From Strigomonas culicis (taxonomy: Eukaryota; Euglenozoa; Kinetoplastea; Trypanosomatida; Trypanosomatidae), in assembly GCA_000482145.1 (NCBI GenBank), contig AUXH01000084.1, positions 1-45,640 of the forward strand: 45,640 bases of DNA. The letters are read 5' to 3'. The translations under genes and the position numbers were made by a program. Under the pieces are notes generated by a model. It was not told the origin of the DNA, searched no databases, and saw only the letters and a list, made by a program, of their open reading frames with translations. Shown here one piece after another: positions 17,443 through 26,900 of the stretch (its first letter is position 1; each line of letters opens with the position of its first letter).

Positions 17443-17874
17443 TATAAACTAAATGTTACACCAAGCGCCAAATCTCTTCCTTTTAATAGAGAGAAATAAA
17501 GTGGAAGGGAGATGCGTTTTTTTACCAATGACAACAGCAACAGCAGCACATACATACTCAAGCAAAAAAGGAGCGCAACACACCACTAGCAGAAAGAACG
17601 TAAACGATCAATGAAGATTTTTTAAAAAAAAAAGTGCGCAATGCCAAATGTACCGTTAGCAATGGTAATACTGTGAAAAGCAATCCAAAACGAGAGAGAT
17701 AATACAAAAATCCTTAGAGAATTGTACACTAGTCAGCGTCACACACGGACAGTAAAAAAAAAAAAAGAGCAACGAGAAAATGCTCCACCGACAACGATGC
17801 CTGTACCCACGTACAAGGCTGCATCCGAGTAAAGAAATATGTAGTTCTCTCTGGTTTTGCACAGCACTACAAAC
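17296..17874. other. intergenic spacer
   Basis: 579 bp of AT-rich spacer with the acceptor of the lysine-rich gene (17330-17331), the TTA/TA microsatellite and the FIS1-like 3' UTR. No RNA gene is recognised. Confidence 0.55.
17401..17447. repeat. (TTA)n(TA)n microsatellite
   Basis: About nine TTA/ATT units run directly into about nine TA units in the spacer between the FIS1-like and lysine-rich genes. Confidence 0.85.
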
Positions 17875-18636
17875 CTAGGAGCGCTTGCTGAACGCGGCAC
17901 CCACCAGCGCAGCGGCGCCAAAAAGGAAGCCCAATCCCGCGACAGCCTGCGCGGTTGTCGCGGCCGTGCCGCGCCGCTCTGCCACCTTGATGTACTCCAT
18001 CAGCGCGCGACCCTGCTTGTTGTAGGGCGCCAGGAGCAGCATCTGCTGCACGCAGTTCCGCGCCCGCGACAGCTCGTCCAGCTTGATCCAGCCCAGCCCG
18101 AGGTAGTAGTGGTAGAGCGCCAGGTCGTCCATCTGCGCGGGGGCGATGGAGGAGGGCGCGGCGAGCTTGAGGTGCAGCGGCGGCAGGCCCTCGCTCCCGC
18201 CGTCCCCGTCCTCGCTGGTGGACGAGCTGACGACTGGCACCGACTCGCCCAGCTCCATGTCCCTGTCGCTGTCGGAGTCGGGGGGCGCCGTGGGCACGGA
18301 CAGCGTGACGCCGCGCGGCACCGCGCCCTCGCTGCACTCGAACGCCTTGTAGTCGCGGTCGTTCTCCATGTTCTTCATCTTGGACCAGTTCGACTGCCAC
18401 CGCGTGCAGACTAACGTCTGCATCAGATTCAGGCCCTCCTCAATGAAGGACTTGCGCGAGTGCGACACGAGGGCGGCGCCGAGCTGGAACACCACCTCGA
18501 GGCTCTCGGGCGCGCGCTCCAGGTCCTCGCGGAGAGTGCGGATGCTCTCCGAGAGCCCGGCCAGCTCGTCCGCGTTCGGCCGCAGCAGGCGCTCCAAATT
18601 GGGGTTCTGTCTGAACAGCTCCTCCATGCGCTCCAT
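17875..18636 (-). CDS. FIS1: FIS1-like mitochondrial fission factor with acidic insert
   Basis: 253 residues. The second TPR of the Fis1 fold is clear: ALYHYYLGLGWIKLDELSRAR then LLLAPYNKQGRALMEYI, followed by a tail-anchor helix (about 227-249) and a basic end (SKRS), as in outer-membrane Fis1. The first TPR (about 45-80, LEVVFQLGAALVSHSRKSF) also fits. Fis1 proteins are usually about 150 residues; here an acidic, Ser/Asp/Glu-rich stretch (about 101-165) separates the two TPRs. The role from family knowledge is recruiting fission dynamin to mitochondria and glycosomes. A classic acceptor at 18737-18738 gives a 100-nt 5' UTR without other ATGs; Met4 (18627) is a second candidate start. Confidence 0.82.
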   Translation of the reverse strand: MERMEELFRQNPNLERLLRPNADELAGLSESIRTLREDLERAPESLEVVFQLGAALVSHSRKSFIEEGLNLMQTLVCTRWQSNWSKMKNMENDRDYKAFECSEGAVPRGVTLSVPTAPPDSDSDRDMELGESVPVVSSSTSEDGDGGSEGLPPLHLKLAAPSSIAPAQMDDLALYHYYLGLGWIKLDELSRARNCVQQMLLLAPYNKQGRALMEYIKVAERRGTAATTAQAVAGLGFLFGAAALVGAAFSKRS

Positions 18637-19007
18637 TGTCAACAGAGAATCACAGAATGAATAATAAGAAGGTGGAAAGAAAGAAGAAAAAGGCAAAGAA
18701 GAAGTAGTGTACTTTGATTGAAACCACGATGATACACTAGAGAAAAAGAGAGAGAGAGGAATCGAGAAAGGGAGGTAGTACGCTGCGCATGAATACAACG
18801 CTAGCACTTACAGAGTAAGTTAAAATTATCTCCCATCGCAACGAAGGGAAACAATGGAGAACAGGAAAAATGAAACTCAAACGGTACGAGTACGGTAGTA
18901 GAACAATTATGGTGTTATGTTCTCAATTATATCTAGTGGTCACACAGCCACCACCGAGGAATCGGACAATGCATGAACGAGAAAAGGAAAAAGACGTCAT
19001 CTCTCCA
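18637..19007. other. intergenic spacer
   Basis: Holds the FIS1-like leader and acceptor and the nucleoporin 3' UTR. No other feature is seen. Confidence 0.55.
18737..18776 (-). promoter_or_regulatory. spliced-leader acceptor for the FIS1-like gene
   Basis: Minus-strand CCTCTCTCTCTCTTTTTCTC tract directly followed by TAG, with the AG at 18737-18738; 100 nt of leader. Confidence 0.75.
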
Positions 19008-20156
19008 TTACTTATCTGCATCCAGGATGGCCTTAATCTCCTTGAGCATCTGTTTGCAATGCGCCTCCCCGTTGGCGCCTGTGAACTTTATGTTGTACGT
19101 CTCCACCTTGCCCTCAGCGGCGGGCACCGAAAAGGCAAAGTTACTCGGCTTTGTCGTTTGGAGCACAAGCGTCTTGCTAGTCACGAGGGCGTTCAGCGCG
19201 TAGCCGTCACGCACGAGGATGCGGTACGAGAACTCCTTGCAGTCCTCCTCTTCCTTCTTCTTCTGCTTCTTGAGCTTGCCCTCGCCCTGGCCGCACTCGA
19301 CCCACTCGTTGCCGCCGCCCTCCTTCTTCTTCAGGTGGTACAGCTTCACCGGGCCAGAGGCCAGCACCTCACCCGGCGTGATCTCCACCGTGGTGGCCAG
19401 GTGCCCCTCCGCCTCGGCATCCTTCTCGTCGCCTTCATCCGCCTCCGGCTCCGCGTCGCGCTTCTCCTCCTTCGCCTCGTCCATCTTCTGGCGCGCCTCC
19501 ACAAAGGACGTGACGGCGGACTGGAAGCTCTTCGCCTGCCCGAAGGTGAAGCCGCCGGCGGGGGCCGCCGGGGGCGCCTCCGCCGCCTTCGCCTCCTCCT
19601 TGGGAGCCGCCGGCGCGGCGCCGCCGAAGCCGAAGGAGCTCGGCGCGCTCTTCGTGGCCTCCGCCGGCGCCGGCGCCTGGCCGAAGCCGAAGGAGCTCGG
19701 CGCGCTCTTCGTGGCCTCCGCCGGCGCCTGGCCGAAGCCGAAGGAGCTCGGCGCGCTCTTCGTGGCCTCCGCCGGCGCCGGCGCCTGGCCGAAGCCGAAG
19801 CCGAAGGCGGGGGGCGCCGGCGCCGGCGCGGCGCCCGTCGCCTCCACGCGCACCTTCGCGTGCGAGCCCTCCGCCGGCGCGGCGCCCTTGCCGAAGCCGC
19901 CCAGGCCGAACCCGAAGCCGGGCGTGGCCCCGCCGGAGGGCGGCGCGACGCTCGAGAAGCCCTTGAAGAGGCCCGCCGTCGCCGGGGCGCTCGCTCCCTC
20001 CTGCCCGGGGGGGACGCGCTTCGCCTTGAAGATTCGCCGCTGCGCTAGAACTTCGGGAGAGGCCACCTGCGCCTCCTCCGTGTACTCCTCCTCCGTCTCC
20101 TCCGGGTGCTCCGAGCGCTTGTGGCCCACTCTTTCCTTGGCTCCGTCACTCGACAT
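19008..20156 (-). CDS. FG-repeat nucleoporin with C-terminal Ran-binding domain (NUP50/NUP2 type)
   Basis: 382 residues. The N-terminal 60 residues are charged (KRSEHPEETEEEY). Residues about 65-210 carry FGFG-type repeats between Ala/Pro spacers, including three almost identical modules (123-178). After an acidic linker, residues about 250-380 fit a Ran-binding (RanBP1/EVH-like) domain: VKLYHLKKKEGG, a WVECGQGEGKL equivalent of the WKERG motif, YRILVRDGYALN, and a C-terminal helix CKQMLKEIKAIL. FG repeats bind transport receptors in the nuclear pore, and the Ran-binding domain links to RanGTP in cargo release. Which trypanosome Nup this matches is not assigned. The acceptor AG at 20237-20238 gives an 80-nt leader. 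Confidence 0.82.
   Translation of the reverse strand: MSSDGAKERVGHKRSEHPEETEEEYTEEAQVASPEVLAQRRIFKAKRVPPGQEGASAPATAGLFKGFSSVAPPSGGATPGFGFGLGGFGKGAAPAEGSHAKVRVEATGAAPAPAPPAFGFGFGQAPAPAEATKSAPSSFGFGQAPAEATKSAPSSFGFGQAPAPAEATKSAPSSFGFGGAAPAAPKEEAKAAEAPPAAPAGGFTFGQAKSFQSAVTSFVEARQKMDEAKEEKRDAEPEADEGDEKDAEAEGHLATTVEITPGEVLASGPVKLYHLKKKEGGGNEWVECGQGEGKLKKQKKKEEEDCKEFSYRILVRDGYALNALVTSKTLVLQTTKPSNFAFSVPAAEGKVETYNIKFTGANGEAHCKQMLKEIKAILDADK
19624..19788. repeat. three near-identical 51/57-bp tandem repeats in the FG nucleoporin
   Basis: Copies at 19624-19680 (57 bp), 19681-19731 (51 bp) and 19732-19788 (57 bp) are identical except for a 6-bp GCCGGC indel in the middle copy. Each encodes one FGFG module. 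Identity at synonymous sites implies recent duplication or conversion. Confidence 0.92.
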
Positions 20157-20236
20157 TGAGAAGTGGTGTGAACAAAAAAAAAAGAGAGAAAAAGAAATTA
20201 AGTGCTACTTTAACAAGAGAGTGCGTTTATTCTTGG

Positions 20237-20270
20237 CTAGTTGAGCGGCAACCGAAAAAGAAAAATGGAA
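20237..20270 (-). promoter_or_regulatory. spliced-leader acceptor for the FG nucleoporin
   Basis: Minus-strand TTTTTCTTTTTCGGTTGCCG then CTCAACTAG, with the AG at 20237-20238. A second long tract nearer the ATG has no AG before the start, so this upstream site is preferred. Confidence 0.55.
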
Positions 20271-20450
20271 GAAAGAGTAGACTTTTTACAGGCATTCGTG
20301 TGGTACAGGATCAAACCGTACAAGGGGAAATAAACGACCCAACAGAGCAATGCGTCAGATTATGGCTGTAATTTACATAAAACAATACAGAAAGGTGTGC
20401 AAGTCAGCGGTCCGCTTGAAGCCACAAACAAGATTGCGGGGACGGCGTGC

Positions 20451-21569
20451 CTACTTCTTCTTCATGGCCACCTGCTCGAACGGCTCGAGACGGATCTCGA
20501 AGAGCGAGTTCCCGGCCGTCCCGCCGAAGAGGATGAACGCCTTCGCGGCCGCGCTGGCCCAGCCGATGCACGTGGCGCCCTCGGCCACACACTCCTGCTG
20601 GTGCCTGCCGAGCTGCGCCGTGTAGAAGCGCATGCTCCCCAGGTCCAGCACGCACAGCTGCGGCAGGTAAGCGTGCTGTGCGTCGGTGCCGCCTAGGAGA
20701 AACAGGCGACTGCCATGGACTAAGGACAGCGACTCGCGGCGCGGCGAGGGCGCCCCCACCGTCGGCACCTGAACCCAACGGTTGCTCCCGTCCTGCATCT
20801 CCAGCACGTAGCATTCGTTGGAGAAGAAGCGCCCGGAGCCACCGAACACAAACAGCGCGTCGTGCTCCTGCGAGTAGCTGAGGGACGCCCCCTCGCGGGC
20901 CGAGGGGAGCAGGCCCTCCGCGACGTCCACCATCTCCCACACCGCCTCCTGCGTCCGCAGCGTCTCCCGCACGTGCAGGCGCCAAATGTCATTCACATGC
21001 TGCGTGCCGTCGTGCCCGCCGAAGAGATAAAGCACGGGCTCACTGCGGTACACGCCCTCCACCATCGCGTGGCCGATGCGGGCGCTGGGGACAGGGCGCG
21101 GATGCTCCGCGTACGTTCCTGCGGGGGGCAGCCGCTGCCACAAGGCACCCGCTTTCGCCGTGTCGAACACGTACAGGTAGGGGTTCAGAGAGGTGTGGCA
21201 GGTGCCGCCCAACACGAACAGGTTGGAGTCCGACACCACCGCGACCGCGTCGCAGAGCGCCTGCGGCATGTCCATGCTGCGCCGCCACTGCAGCGGCGCC
21301 GTCGCCCTCTCGCACTCGAGTACCTGCTGCAGCGGCTTGCCCGACGCCGCGTCGCAGCCGCCCACCACGTAGATGTGCTTCTCCGACATGGTCAGCGCGG
21401 CGTGCGCCGGCTGCTCGCACAGCTCGCAGGGGTAGAAGTAGCGCGTGTTCCCCTTGGGCCCGGTCGCCGACAGAACCCACGCGTTGGTGCGGCAGTCCAC
21501 GAACACCTCATCCGCGCCTGCGCTCTTATCGACCGAGCCGCGAGAGGGCATGGCCATCCGGTTGGGCAT
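20451..21569 (-). CDS. Kelch-repeat beta-propeller protein
   Basis: 372 residues with at least five Kelch-type blades. Double-glycine motifs recur: YVVGG near 70, FVLGG near 120, YLFGG near 180, FVFGG near 250, FLLGG near 300 and ILFGG near 350, each followed by the spaced Trp/Tyr of the next strand. There is no BTB, F-box or membrane segment, so the protein is a propeller with a short N-terminal strap, a likely protein-interaction platform. No partner can be named. The leader is very short (about 6 nt from the AG at 21576-21577). Confidence 0.88.
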   Translation of the reverse strand: MPNRMAMPSRGSVDKSAGADEVFVDCRTNAWVLSATGPKGNTRYFYPCELCEQPAHAALTMSEKHIYVVGGCDAASGKPLQQVLECERATAPLQWRRSMDMPQALCDAVAVVSDSNLFVLGGTCHTSLNPYLYVFDTAKAGALWQRLPPAGTYAEHPRPVPSARIGHAMVEGVYRSEPVLYLFGGHDGTQHVNDIWRLHVRETLRTQEAVWEMVDVAEGLLPSAREGASLSYSQEHDALFVFGGSGRFFSNECYVLEMQDGSNRWVQVPTVGAPSPRRESLSLVHGSRLFLLGGTDAQHAYLPQLCVLDLGSMRFYTAQLGRHQQECVAEGATCIGWASAAAKAFILFGGTAGNSLFEIRLEPFEQVAMKKK

Positions 21570-22108
21570 GTTGGGCTAGGGGTGGTGTGTACGGAGGTAG
21601 TGCGCAGTCAGGTGGGGATACGAAGCTCTCCTTATGTGCCACGAGAAGAAGAGCAACAACAACTAAAAAAAAAAGAACAGTACTACTCACAAGATGAAAA
21701 GAGAGAGAGGGGGGGAAGGAGGTATCAAAAATGAACGCTGGTGCAAAAGAAGGCAAGCGATGTGAAGGCGACGCGAGAAGCAAGGAGCAGCTGCTCTGAC
21801 ATGGAGACGAGAAAGAGAAAAGGAAAGGATTAAAAATAAAAGGGATAAAGTGAACAACAAAAACCGCAGTTTGTTTAGACATCCCTGGTACCACTCGCTT
21901 ATGAGAGAAGGGAGAGAGAAAAAAAGGGGGGAAAGCAACAATAAGAATTATAAGAGTTAAAGATCGACCTAACCAATAAAAGGGCGCATTATAAAATGAG
22001 GTGCACTTTGAGGATTTTTCCCACTTGACTGCTGTTGAATCAATTTCTACTACCTGTTTTATTACGATTCGTAGCATTGTGTTCTTCCTTTAAGAGCCTC
22101 ACAGTTCC
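21570..22108. other. intergenic spacer
   Basis: 539 bp. On the minus strand it is strongly pyrimidine-rich throughout (for example 21700-21930). It includes the short Kelch leader and the 3' UTR of the Apd1-like gene. No ORF with family resemblance is seen. Confidence 0.55.
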
Positions 22109-22897
22109 TTACATGGTATTGCAACGGAACATCGATGCGCTGCTGGTCAGCAACTGGCCTCGGATGCGGCCACGCAGAGAGGCCGGTACCACGCCCTGAT
22201 CGTCCTTGAACATGCCAACCAGGGTATCCACGTCCGCCGGCTTGAACAGGCCAAAGCAGACGCCGCCGAAGCGGCTGTACACCAGCACGTTGCCGGCATA
22301 GATGTGCCCGCCGACGTGCGAGCACTTACGGACCGAGATGCGCTTGAGAGCCTCCTCTCCCATGGTGTCGACAATCGCTTTGCGAAGAAGGTCAACCAGC
22401 ACGGCGCCGCAGAAGGCGCAGCGCGCATCGCGGGTGCTGTGTGCACACACGTAGATGAAGTACTCGGACGACCGGTCCGTGGTGATGGCGCCCGCGCTCG
22501 CCCAGGGCAGCTCGCCGTAGGCGGTCGTGTTGTACTGAGTGATCGTCAGCGCGCTGCCCTTCTCGTCCAGCCGGAAGCGCAGGATGCCGGGCTCCTCCTC
22601 CCCCTCGGCCTCGAACACGTTGAAGGTGGCGTTCGGACACGTCGCCTTGACGAGCGCGGACAGGCTGTTGAACCCTTCGACGTTCTCCGTCCGCTTGCCC
22701 CACGCCACGGCGGGCATCTTCGTCGCGAGGAAGATGTGCTCCTGCAGCTTCATGCTGTTCGCCATCTTGGGTGGCACCGGGCCGCAGCACTCCTCGCGGG
22801 CAAAGCCCACCTCCTTGGGGTCGAGGTCCTCGATGTCCCTCAGCGTCTTCTCCGTGAGGAGCGCCTTGTAGGCTTCAAAATCGTTCGGATCAGCCAT
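22109..22897 (-). CDS. sucrase/ferredoxin-like (Apd1/Aim32 family) thioredoxin-fold protein
   Basis: 262 residues. The family motif of a Cys-containing CAHSTRDARCAFCG loop (about 151-164) followed by SHVGGHIYAGNVLVY (about 193-207) is clear. In yeast Apd1, two Cys and two His ligate a 2Fe-2S cluster; here C160 and/or C163 with the HxxxH pair H194/H198 are the likely equivalents. The Apd1 family is linked to redox and gallobenzophenone-drug handling, and its natural substrate is uncertain. The N-terminal third carries further Cys (C37, C38 and C87). There is no obvious targeting peptide. The acceptor is at 23018-23019, with a 120-nt ATG-free leader. Confidence 0.83.
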   Translation of the reverse strand: MADPNDFEAYKALLTEKTLRDIEDLDPKEVGFAREECCGPVPPKMANSMKLQEHIFLATKMPAVAWGKRTENVEGFNSLSALVKATCPNATFNVFEAEGEEEPGILRFRLDEKGSALTITQYNTTAYGELPWASAGAITTDRSSEYFIYVCAHSTRDARCAFCGAVLVDLLRKAIVDTMGEEALKRISVRKCSHVGGHIYAGNVLVYSRFGGVCFGLFKPADVDTLVGMFKDDQGVVPASLRGRIRGQLLTSSASMFRCNTM

Positions 22898-23214
22898 TGT
22901 GAAATGTAAGTATTGTGTAAAGATAGAAAAAAAAAAGACAAGAACAACAACAACGAGGATATTAAAATAATGAACTCGAGTGTGTCTTGTGAGAAGTGAA
23001 TTAAGTAGTATACGCAACTGCGAGAAGAAGAGAAGAAAGGGGCAAGAAGAGGAGTGTTCATCGAGCACAGATAAAGAAGCCCCAGAGGAGCGAACCGAGA
23101 CAGAGTAGCAACAACACGAACTGTGCATGGAACCGTAGAAGGGACGGGGGAGAAATTGTACAACGTGATGACGACAAGGACCATCGCAAAAGACCAAAAG
23201 AAATAAACACAATC
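22898..23214. other. intergenic spacer
   Basis: Holds the Apd1-like leader and acceptor and the short 3' UTR of the 180-residue gene. Nothing else is seen. Confidence 0.55.
23018..23055 (-). promoter_or_regulatory. spliced-leader acceptor for the Apd1-like gene
   Basis: Minus-strand CTTGCCCCTTTCTTCTCTTC tract ending in TTCTCGCAG, with the AG at 23018-23019; 120-nt leader. Confidence 0.75.
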
Positions 23215-23757
23215 CTATTCAATTTTGTTCGCGGTGCCCGCCTTCGAGCTCAGCGGGTCCACGAGCGCACGCCGCAGCAAGAGCTTCCGCGGGACGCAGT
23301 ACGGGAAGAGCAAGGCGTTGCACACCGGGTTGATCGCCGCCTCGCCCGTCTGCTGCACCTGCCAGCTCTTCTCCTTGCGCAGGCGGCCAATCTTCGCGAG
23401 CGCTATCTGGCGCTGCCGGTGCGCCGACAGCCGATCCTGGAAGAGCGCGGTCACGGGGGGCACCGCAAACTCAAACTCCCGCTCATTCAACGACCCGTCC
23501 GTCTGGATGACAAGCGTCTTCTGGAGGCGCGGGAAGCGAGAGCGCTCAATCGCGAGCTCCTCGCGGTACATGCCTCTGTTCTCGATGTGCTGGACCTCAC
23601 TCGTGTGACGGTCCTTTATGAAGGTGCGCAGAACGTAGGGTATCTTGTAGTCGTCTGGAATCAGCTTGGGATTTGTCGGCATGCGACGCGCCAGCGGGCG
23701 AAGCCCTGCCGGCGGATTGCTTGCCTTGCTGACAACCGCCCACTTGTGTAGTACCAT
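23215..23757 (-). CDS. basic conserved-looking protein, probably mitochondrial
   Basis: 180 residues from the ATG at 23757 (upstream in-frame sequence lacks an ATG). The protein is basic, starts MVLHKWAVVSKASNPPAGLR and has no acids in its first 30 residues, compatible with mitochondrial import. Motifs such as IPYVLRTFIKDRHTSE and RQRQIALAKIGRLRKEKSWQ suggest a small compact or RNA-contacting protein, such as a mitoribosomal component, but I recognise no family. The region before the start offers AGs at 23779-23780 and immediately before the ATG. Confidence 0.7.
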   Translation of the reverse strand: MVLHKWAVVSKASNPPAGLRPLARRMPTNPKLIPDDYKIPYVLRTFIKDRHTSEVQHIENRGMYREELAIERSRFPRLQKTLVIQTDGSLNEREFEFAVPPVTALFQDRLSAHRQRQIALAKIGRLRKEKSWQVQQTGEAAINPVCNALLFPYCVPRKLLLRRALVDPLSSKAGTANKIE

Positions 23758-23963
23758 CTTAAAGACAGAGCTAGTATCCTTCCGCACCGCACGTGCCAAA
23801 GAGAGAGGGGAGGGGGGAAGAGAAGCGGATGGCAGTACGGTTACTTCACGTGACCGATAACACAATGTCCACAACAAGAAAGAAAGAAAAAAGAAAAGAC
23901 AACAGAATCCCGTGTGAAGGAGAGACAGTACTAATTGTGACTATTAAGAGGAGTGTAAGGTGG

Positions 23964-26900
23964 TTACTTTGCCAAATTGTGAAACGGTCTAAGCTCATCG
24001 AGCGGCACCGTGCGAAACGTCAGCCCACGCTCCGCCAGCCAACGCACGAGTGGAAGAGAAGCATAGGCAAACGCCGGCGCGCCGGCCATGTCCCTTTCCC
24101 CCTGCTCCATAGCGTAGGCAACCGCCTCGAGACCGCCCGGGTAGCTGTCCGCCATGCTCAGCACGCCGCCCGTCATGGGGTGCAGGCGCAGCGCCGCGAC
24201 CGACAGGAGGTTCATGTCCTGCGCGCACAGCACCTCCTCGCGCACGAGCGCCAAGCTGCAGTAGTCCACGAGGGCGAGAAACACCTGTCGCGCCAGCGGC
24301 CCCACGCGGGCGTCGCCCTCGCCGGGGCGCGCGGCCGCGCGGCACAGCGCGTCCACCTCCGCCGGCCCCAGCCGCACGTCGGCCGGCAGCAGCCCCGTGA
24401 GGTACCCCCCGTGCTGCTGCTGCTGCTCGCCGTACGCACACAGGACGTCCGCGCCGTGGGCGGCCAGCACCGCCGGGACGGCGCCGAGCACGCCCAGCTG
24501 CTGCTCCACGCGGCGCTGCAGCAGCGCGGCGAGGCGCGGCGGGTCGCGGCGCGCCGCCGCGGAGAGCGCCGCCGCCAGCGTGGCCGCCAGCCCGACGCCC
24601 ACCGTGCCCGTCGCCGTCGGCACGACCGCGTTGCCGAAGCGGTGCAGCCACTGCAGCGACGCCGCCTGGCTGAGCAGCACGCGCTGTGCCGGCGCGGCCG
24701 CGCTGACGCCCGCGAGGCTCAGCTCCGCGACGCTCAGTGGCTGGGGTGCGGGCGGCCCCGCTGCGGGCACCGCCGCGACGGGGCTCGCCACGACCGCCAG
24801 CGAGGTGGTGGCCGCGCACTCCACGAAGGCGGACGGCCGCCCCAGGAAGAGCAGCGCGTAGGCGTCCTCGTTCAGCGCTGTCTGCACGGTCGCGACGACC
24901 TGCGTCTTGAGGCGGTCTGGCAGGTCCGCCGGGACGACGATGGTGTAGCGCCGCCCCGCGCGCGTGTCAAGCGTCGAGAGCATCTCCTCGAACTGGGGGA
25001 AGTTCTGCAGCAGCTCCGACGACAGCAGGAGCAGCGACGTCTGCACCGTCTGGGTGTAGGGCCGCACGCGGCGCCACTGGTGCTGCGGCGTCGACGCGCC
25101 GAGCACACACCGCGAGAAGTAGGCCGCCTTGGAGTGGCAGAAGCGCTCGAAGTGCGCGAGGGCGGGCTGCGTCGGCTGAAAGGCGACGCAGGCGTCGCAG
25201 TAGTCGCGGAAGACGCGGCGGAAGGCGCCGAGCGCGCCGTCTTGTACCGCGGACCGCGCCCGGTGGACCGTGCCCAGCACCTGCCTCACAAGCGGCACGT
25301 AGGCGCCGACCGCCTGGGCGAGGGCCTCCAGCCGCGAGGGCCGGGGCTGCAGGCTGCCCTCCGCGAAGAAGGGGCTGGCCAGCAGGGCCACGAAGAGCAT
25401 CTTGTCGAGCTGCGGCAGCAGCAGGCCCGCGGCGTCGGCGCCGGACGCCGGGCACGACGGGTCCCACGGCTGCACCTCCGCCCAGAGGCGGTCTTGCTCC
25501 CCGCGCGAGAGCGACGCCCAGCGCGAGGCAAAGCCGCGCACCGTGCACGGCGACGGGAAGAACCCGAACAGGAAGGGGTAGTTCAGCGTCGCGAGAAGCG
25601 TGCTCGGGTGGTGGTCGCCGGGGACCGCCACGACGCACTTTTGGGCGCACAGCACAATCTCCACCGCCAGGCCGGAGAGCTCCAGCCGCTGCGAGTCCAT
25701 GTGGCAGACGATCTTGAGGCCCCGCTCGGGCGCCGTCGCGATGCGCTCCAGGAAGTGGTGGCGCCGCCGCAGCGCCGCGACGCGCTCCAGCACCGGCAGC
25801 ATCGCCTCCTCCTGTTCCATCAGCGCCCCCATCTTCTGCTGCCTGCTCTTGACGGCGCGGCCGTCGCGCAGCAGCATCAGGTGCACCTCCGTCAGCTCGC
25901 GCGGCCTGCGCTGCGCGGCCGAGCGCTCCTCCACCTGCGTGAGCGCGCGGTGCAGCTCCTCCACCTGCGACAGGGTGCTGCCCTGCGAGCAGTCCAGGTA
26001 GATGGCAAACTGGCGCTCCGTCACACGGTGGGCGAACCGCACCGCCGACGTTGTGCGGCGCCGGGTGGCACGCTCCTCCGGCGCTGGCCAGGCATGGATC
26101 GCCGTGGGCCTGTACACGCACGGAATACGGCGGTTGCCATACGACACCAACGGTGCTACGGCCGCCGGCGCCGCCGCCTCCTCCCGGGCCGGTGTGGCCT
26201 GCGCGCTTCCCGTGCTGGCCTCGGCAGCGGTGGGGGACGCTGCGCTCGTCTCGGTGGCAGCCTTCACCTGCGAGGGCGGCGGTGGCGCTGCAGCCGGGGA
26301 TGCCGCTGCGCAGGCGTCGTCAGCGGCCCGCGTCGCAGGGACGTCCTCGGTGGGTGCCTCCTCCTCCCTCCCCGGAGCGCTCGCCTCGCTCTGCTCGGCC
26401 GCCGTCTGCCCATCGTGCGCCGCCTCCTCCGCTGCAGCGGACTCGTGGGCCGCGGCGTCCGCGCCAAAGAGCGTCTGCTCAATCTCCTCCAACGTGTACG
26501 CAATGTCCGTCAGCGGGGTCGGCCTCGCGGCGTGCGGCGTGGCGTGGAAGGAGGGGGTCCAAGCGGGGGCCGCGAGGGTCTCCGCCGCCGCCGCCGGGGC
26601 CGCAGCGGCCATCGTCCCACCGTCGGGCGGGGGGCCGGCAAACGGCAAGGGGGAGAGAAAGGGCGCGCGGCTCGAGGCGGGCGGCGGTCCCTGCGCGGGC
26701 CTCTCCGTCAGCGTCGACCTGGGCATCTCACTGGCTGCCACGCGCACGCGGGCGCGCTCCCTCTGCTCCCGCCGCTGTTGGCCTAAAAGGGCGATATCCC
26801 TCGCCAGACGGTCCTCCTCTGTGAAGGGCTTGCGGGGTGCCGCGCCCCGCTCGTCCTCTGTGGCAAAATCCGTCCGCACCGCCTCGCTGCTCTCATCCGC

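Noticed and set aside
18637..18807. Hydrophobic N-terminal extension of the FIS1-like protein
   Set aside because: It is the translated leader and acceptor tract; no ATG opens it after the AG at 18737.
22898..23212. Extra 100 N-terminal residues for the Apd1-like protein
   Set aside because: They are a translated 5' UTR and pyrimidine tract with a classic acceptor at 23018.
23793..26786. A 997-codon open frame on the plus strand
   Set aside because: It is exactly antisense to the TFP-alpha-like gene. High GC at third positions removes stop codons from the opposite strand, its composition (Arg/His/Gln-rich) is typical of shadow frames, and the cluster is entirely minus-strand.
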